DNA of 64,000 bases, from NCBI GenBank assembly GCA_031841125.1, contig CM063112.1:26376603-26440602 (forward strand). Direction: 5' to 3'. Source of the stretch: Acanthococcus lagerstroemiae (Eukaryota > Arthropoda > Insecta > Hemiptera > Eriococcidae). Under the pieces are notes generated by a model that ran no database searches, was not told the origin of the DNA, and saw only the letters and a program-made list of their open reading frames with translations. Each line of letters begins with the position of its first letter. The stretch's first letter is position 1. Position numbers and translations under genes: made by a program. This document shows, one piece after another, positions 59,388 to 64,000 of this stretch.

Positions 59388-60078
59388 CCAAAGTCAAAAT
59401 AGCTCTCAAACCATTAATTATTTACCTAGGTTTGGGCTGAAATACGGTCTTTTCGACCATTTAACGTAAAATGGAATTTTCCTAACTTTAACGTTTTCTA
59501 ACGCCTTTAATTTTGAGACTAGGCAATACATCGTATTAAGATTTTTTCCGTCCAAGCCAGTACTACCAGCTCCCATAGACTATTTATCCCGTCAATTATC
59601 ATGTCTTGTATACCGTCTTGAAAATCGTGTTTTTGTAATCTTTAAAAAACGGCGTAGCCCCTTCAATTTGCTCATCGGCAACTATTCGCACTCAACGTTT
59701 TTAGTCCTATCAATTACTACGCGTATCTAGCGGGTTCTTGAACGAAGTCCGGACACCCTGTACACTAGTCTACAATTTGACGAGAAAATCAACAAAATGT
59801 ATTCAAAAACTTTGAATGCGTTTTTCTCAAAATCTGTTTTTTCGAAAATTGTGAGGTACTTCTTTTTTAATGGATGTAGAGAGATGAATATAGCACATAG
59901 GGAGTTGGAAAAGGCCTCATTTTTTCAGGAATTGAGTATACTATATAAATATGTGCTTAACTCAAAAATGATCTGACCGACAAAGTTGACCCTTTTTATA
60001 AAAACTGCCAAATTATCAAAGAAAAAAAAAACAAAAAACTTTTTAACTTCTCTCAATTCCCAAGTATCCGGGCAAACA

Positions 60079-60185
60079 GAAGTGAAGAGGGCTAAGACAG
60101 CCCTAACAGGCTCCCCGACGTCCCTGAGGTAATGCTCGAAGGAGCGGTTACAGGGCTCGGGTTGAGCTCAAATGAAAAGAGAGAG
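60079..60185 (+). mobile_element. 5'-truncated SINE, copy 3
   Basis: Matches the body and tail of the SINEs at 49967 and 55314 but in plus orientation: GGGCTAAGACAGCCCTAAC, CTCCCCGACGTCCCTGAGG, GGGCTCGGGTTGAG, then an A/G-rich tail. The tRNA-like head is missing, as expected for 5' truncation during reverse transcription. Confidence 0.8.
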
Positions 60186-61263
60186 AGAAATATCAGAGCA
60201 AAAAACGTTACTTTGAAGCGTTACTTTCGCGCCCGTAACGCTCTCCCGACACGAGTTCAGTTCAGGGGTGCATATTGGGTGAAGCCATTCCGTATGATTT
60301 AGCTCTTCATTGTCACGAGTCAGTTCACAATTCAGTTCAGTAGTCCACATTTCCATGGAAATTTTTATTTCTTCCAGCCATCTTCAGTATTTAATAGAAA
60401 ATTCCATGGAAATTTTTTGGACATTTTCATGTATTTGCTTTGGCGCATAGAAATAATTTCAAAATTTCCAATTTTGTCGACGCTACTACAATTTTCCGGG
60501 TGCTGACTTTTTAGACAACAATGAGGAGACATGTATACTCAGTGTCATTCTGATATAACTTTTGAGAAGTTCGACCTAAAAATAGCATATAAAGGGCAAA
60601 ATTTCTGCAGAGTTGAAACTTGGAATGATTCTCAAGGACAACTCCCCAATAAACATATTAAAACCCCCCGCCCCGCAGGAGTGAGCGTGAACTACCAGAG
60701 CTGAAAAACCGCACCGAAAAACAGTTTTTTGGCCGTAGCTCCACAAATATTGATTTATATGCGAACATACTTCTTACCTAAATTAAAGAGCATAAAATGC
60801 TCTACAGAAAAAGTCTCCTTTACTTTCGTCCTAAGATCAAGACTGACTGAGATAATCGACCAAGAAATATCCCAAAATTATCAATACCTCATAGTACATA
60901 TTCATATAGGCCTATTATATACATAAATAGCTGACCCGCTTCGCGGCTCATCTTGACTGTGGGCTAAAGTGAGTTAGATTGGGGGAGGGGGATGCTAAAA
61001 TTAGAAAAAAAAAGTATTTGACAAAGTTGCAAGAGAGGTTCAGATCTCTCGAATACCTGTCTTTTAAGTCACATTGCTTTCATTCGGAGTGTCCTGATTC
61101 ATTTGCAGGTAGTTCAGACAATTAGGGTTCTTAAAAATTCAATTGGATAATTATAATACAGATGCTGAATATGATTTCCAAATACTGAAATCTTTAGGAT
61201 AGTAATTAATATCAGCCTTTTTTGTGTATTTTTACAGTTTGATAAATACGTACAATAAAAGAT

Positions 61264-62395
61264 ATATACTTCGTACTCCGAACTACTGAAACCCTTCGGG
61301 TATATAGGCCTCCACAGCTTTTTTCCATCTTTTTCGGTCTTGGGCTACTCGTCCCCACATTATTCCCGTAATTTTTGTTATATCATCACGCCATTTTGTA
61401 CCTAAGCTTTCTCTCCTTCTTTTCTTGTCGTCAGATTCGAACTCACTGACACTTTTGTTCTATCGTGTCCCTTCTTGATGTGCGATATGTCCCGCGTAAT
61501 CCCATTTTATTTTTCGATTTTCAACTTACCTCTTCCATACCCGTTTCCTCTTTTATTTTTTTGTTTTTCACTGTCTTTTATTTTTCACCCTAGTATATAC
61601 TTTGTTCCATTCTTCTTATTCACGAACGTAGCGAAGAGATTTTCCTGGGGAGGAAAATTGTTAAATTCCCAAACTGACTCAACTCAAAATTCTCAAGTAT
61701 AAATTTTTTTTACATTACCTAAGAAGGAAAATAAAAAAAAAATCGAAATTTCTTTTGACTAGTTGCATTTTTTCAACTTTTGATCCATCTACTAAAAGTT
61801 TTCAACTCCGGCGGAGGTTTGTGGGAGCTGCCCTCCCGTGCCTCCTCCCCAGTTTCGTCCCTATTCTCACTGTGGTAGTTAGGCTTTTTGCTTCTTCGTT
61901 AGAGCCCACGCTTGAGCTCTATAGGTGAGAATTGGTAGAGTGCATTTTTTCAGTATTTTTCTCGTCTTGTCAATCTTCATTTTACCTTTATACACGTTTT
62001 GTAAAGTCCAGAAGCTTGCCCGTGCTTTATTTATTCTTTTAGTTATCTCTCTGTTTGTTCTGTCTTCAAACAATTGTATCTGTCCCAAATAGTCGAATTC
62101 GGAGATTCTTTCTATTTCAGTTCCTTGTATTGTGGTTTACATTCCCCTTCCATATTGGGTAATAATTTTGTTTTACTTGTATTCATTTCTGAAACCGCCT
62201 CTGCCCTTACCTTTGTCAATTTTTCTCCCATTTCCTGTAGCATCTTTATATCCTCGTTTATCAGTACCACAGCGTCTGCGAATCCTAGATGGTTCAGTTT
62301 ACCCTATTTATAGCTTATGCATCCCCATATCTCCCTTTTCAATTTTCTAAATATTTCTTCTGATACGCAATTAAATACATAGAAGGCATTTTGAG
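61264..62395 (-). pseudogene. LINE reverse transcriptase C-terminal half, split by a MITE
   Basis: Minus-strand translation gives, in order, VSEEIFRKLKREIWGC, GFADAVVLINEDIKMLQEM, NTSKTKLLPNMEGE, YLGQIQLFEDRTNREITKRI, LPILTYRAQAWALTKKQKA and, after the MITE at 61621-61863, KWRDDITKITGIMWGRVAQD then RKRWKKAVEAYIPEGFQ. This is the order of the palm, thumb and C-terminal parts of an RTE-like LINE polymerase. The catalytic FADD box reads FADA, losing the second aspartate, so the copy is dead even without its frameshifts. It sits in the loop of the 4.5-kb foldback element. Confidence 0.85.
61621..61863. mobile_element. MITE of the CAGGGGCGTACCGAAGAG family inside the LINE
   Basis: The left end CACGAACGTAGCGAAGAG matches the terminus of the element at 58892. 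The right end is the complement of TAGGGACGAAACTGGGG. Target-site copies TTCTTATT (61613-61620) and TTCTCACT (61864-61871) match at 6 of 8. The 243-bp interior resembles the outer arms of the large element (CTGACTCAACTCAAAATTC). Confidence 0.72.
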
Positions 62396-63534
62396 CTTTT
62401 ATTGAAAATTTCAGATTTTCAATTTCCCAATAATTTCTGAAGGGAGACAGTTACCGCTAGCAAATTTTAACATAGTGTGAGGAGTTCAGTGTAAAACAAT
62501 TCCAAAAAGTTCCAGTTGAAAGAATTCGTGTGAGAGTGCAGTTTCAGACGATTCAGACACTGAAGATCTATTTGTGTTATAATTTTTTTTTCTTTTCTGT
62601 GCCAAATTTTGTATAAGATGCACATTTAAAAAATATATTATCACTTTATATCCCCCCTCTCTACTTACACCACATTGTAAATACTAATCATATCTTCCTG
62701 TTATCGCCTGCATGCATTACAACATTGTTATTATTTCACTGACCCGCCTCCTAGTACATTACGAGTATAATATATGAATACTATGAGGTATTGATGATTT
62801 TGGGATATTTCTTGGTCGATTATCTCGGTCAGTCTTGCTCCTGAGACGAAAGTAAAAGAGACCTTTTTGGTAGAGAATTTTATGCTCTTTAATTTAGGTG
62901 ATGAGTATTTTCGCATATAAATCAATGTTTGTGGAGCTACGGCCAAAAGACTGTTTTTCGGTACGGGTTTTCAGCTCTAGGGGGTCACGCTCACCTCTCC
63001 GGGGCGGGGGTTTTCAGTATGTTTGTTAGAGAGTTGTCCTTAAGAATCATGCAGGGTTTCAACTCTGCAGCAATTTTTCCTTTTTCATTTCCTAAAATGC
63101 CTGGACTATACGGACTGGCTTCGTGTCGAGAGGATATGGCTCGAAGAAATAAAAATTAATTTCCACGAAAATGTCAACCATTGAATTCGTGTTGGGGGAC
63201 TATTACGGGCGTTAAAGTAACGCTTTAAAGTAACGTTTTTTGAAATTTTCTCTACGTGCCAAAGCGAAGACATGAAAATGTCAAATAAAAAAAAACTTTT
63301 GGCTTGTTTTTTGTTGGATTTTCCCAACTCCGCTTGACTGAAATAGGAAATTTCCCCAACTGCTAAGTGAGAAATTCCTACAGTGGGAGTAAGTTGCCCC
63401 CTACTCCCCATCGGTACGTCCCTGGATAATTTACCAAAAGGTTCTCACCATTTTTAAGTGGCCAAATGATACAATAAAAGTGTAAACTTCACTTGACTTC
63501 TCCATTTACACTCGAGTTCATTTTCAAACTTATT

Positions 63535-63878
63535 TTAAATGTATAACCAGTGACGTGACCGGAAACGAGTCACTTTTTTCGATCGCTTCAGCAGACCATG
63601 TTCTTCAACGGGTGTTATGCTGTATGCGACTTTCTGGAAAATTGGCAAGCAATTAATACCAAACAGGGTTACTGTAAGTCAATCGTACCAAACAGTTTGG
63701 AATCATTTACCTCTTTTAGGGTTCCCGGTACGCTTAATAACTGTAAAATCATGAATAACGGTATCATCAGGATGGAAGACAACGCCAACCCCCATCCCAT
63801 CCACTCGGCCCATGTGGGATATAGATAGTCGTTGTACTGCAGTGGCTCGTGGTACAGTAGGCCGAAAACCACCACTCC
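63535..63878 (-). CDS. SLC6 sodium/chloride-coupled transporter, last two exons
   Basis: Two minus-strand exons, 63878-63711 (56 codons) and 63633-63535 (32 codons plus stop), joined in phase 0, give the C-terminal 88 residues of an SLC6 transporter. Upstream exons lie outside the window. SLC6 proteins take up amino acids or neurotransmitters with Na+ and Cl- at the plasma membrane. Diagnostic features are LLYHEPLQYNDYLYPTWAEW before the last transmembrane helix (about LALSSILMIPLFMILQLL), the PGTLKE turn and an SITP motif in the cytoplasmic tail, which ends RSRHWLYI. Glycine-transporter-like members share the PLQYNDY, PGT and SITP features, but substrate cannot be assigned from this fragment. 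The borders are TTTTGCAG/GGAGTG and AAAGAG/GTAAAT. A foldback hAT-like element starts 110 bp beyond the stop codon. Confidence 0.9.
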
Positions 63879-64000
63879 CTGCAAAAGAGTGTCATTATGT
63901 TGATTGATGTTAGTATACAATGTAGGTGTATCTCCAAGCAAAAAGAGTTGCTGTTTTACTTACAATAATAAATGACGGACTGATGAACTTCCAACAAATT

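Larger units (their letters stand above)
58892..63424. mobile_element. 4.5-kb foldback hAT-like element with nested insertions
   Basis: Terminal inverted repeats CAGGGGCGTACCGA (58892) and the complement of TCGGTACGTCCCTG (ending 63424) match at 13 of 14 positions. An 8-bp target-site duplication with one mismatch flanks it: GATGATTT at 58884-58891 and GATAATTT at 63425-63432. Long internal arms, about 60180-60920 and 62740-63260, are inverted copies (shared ACGTTACTTTAAAGCGTTAC-type and GGCCGTAGCTCCACAAA pieces). About 1.1 kb of extra sequence, ending in a SINE fragment, lengthens the left arm. The loop holds a decayed LINE. No transposase was recognised. Confidence 0.8.

Noticed and set aside
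59700..59770. GTCCGGACACCCTGTAC as a transposon terminus
   Set aside because: It resembles a widespread arthropod repeat-end motif, but no partner terminus or target duplication was found.
60729..60926. Frame starting MAVAPQILIYMRTY, repeated on the opposite strand at 62731-62946
   Set aside because: It lies in the inverted arms of the foldback element; conservation reflects the repeat, and no domain is recognisable.

Overview
This is a stretch of animal nuclear DNA, almost certainly from an insect. Genes are split by short GT-AG introns, and the recognisable genes are a 26/29-kDa-type cysteine protease, MANF and DPM3. Most of the rest is AT-rich and dominated by transposon debris, with hAT-type elements carrying 8-bp target-site duplications, RTE-like LINE fragments and tRNA-derived SINEs. 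No operon, bacterial signal or CRISPR array is present. The sequence does not fix the species.

Layout. 1-4760: three non-autonomous hAT-like elements, each with terminal inverted repeats and matching 8-bp duplications. 5039-12923: the gene-dense core, with DPM3 (+), a hAT-like MITE, an unknown small ORF (+), MANF (-), another foldback MITE, and an 11-exon papain-family protease (+). 13060-15150: a stray satellite fragment, a GC-rich block and a LINE copy rearranged as expected from twin-priming. 16000-45000: a large minus-strand locus of reiterated exon-like modules. Its centre (17860-31400) is a higher-order satellite of about 25 monomers of 311 bp, grouped mostly in threes and separated by near-identical spacers of about 976 bp. 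Its flank (32460-39300) is a 3.6-kb tandem segmental duplication. Modules share splice-like borders, but every frame I read contains stops, so coding is unproven. 45000-49950: mostly unassigned, with a T/G-rich tract and a GC-rich island. 49950-58850: SINEs, a LINE split by a 1.7-kb hAT-like element, and nested foldback elements. 58892-63424: a 4.5-kb foldback hAT-like element with a LINE, a SINE and a MITE inside it, starting 110 bp beyond the stop codon of an SLC6 transporter. 63535-63878: the last two coding exons of that transporter, whose upstream exons lie beyond the window.

The identified genes are independent housekeeping or physiological genes: ER glycosylation (DPM3), ER stress and neurotrophic secretion (MANF), lysosomal or haemocyte proteolysis (protease), and solute uptake (SLC6). 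They do not form a pathway. The most unusual object is the 29-kb locus of exon-like modules and satellite DNA. It may be the remains, or the active nursery, of a fast-evolving lineage-specific gene family.
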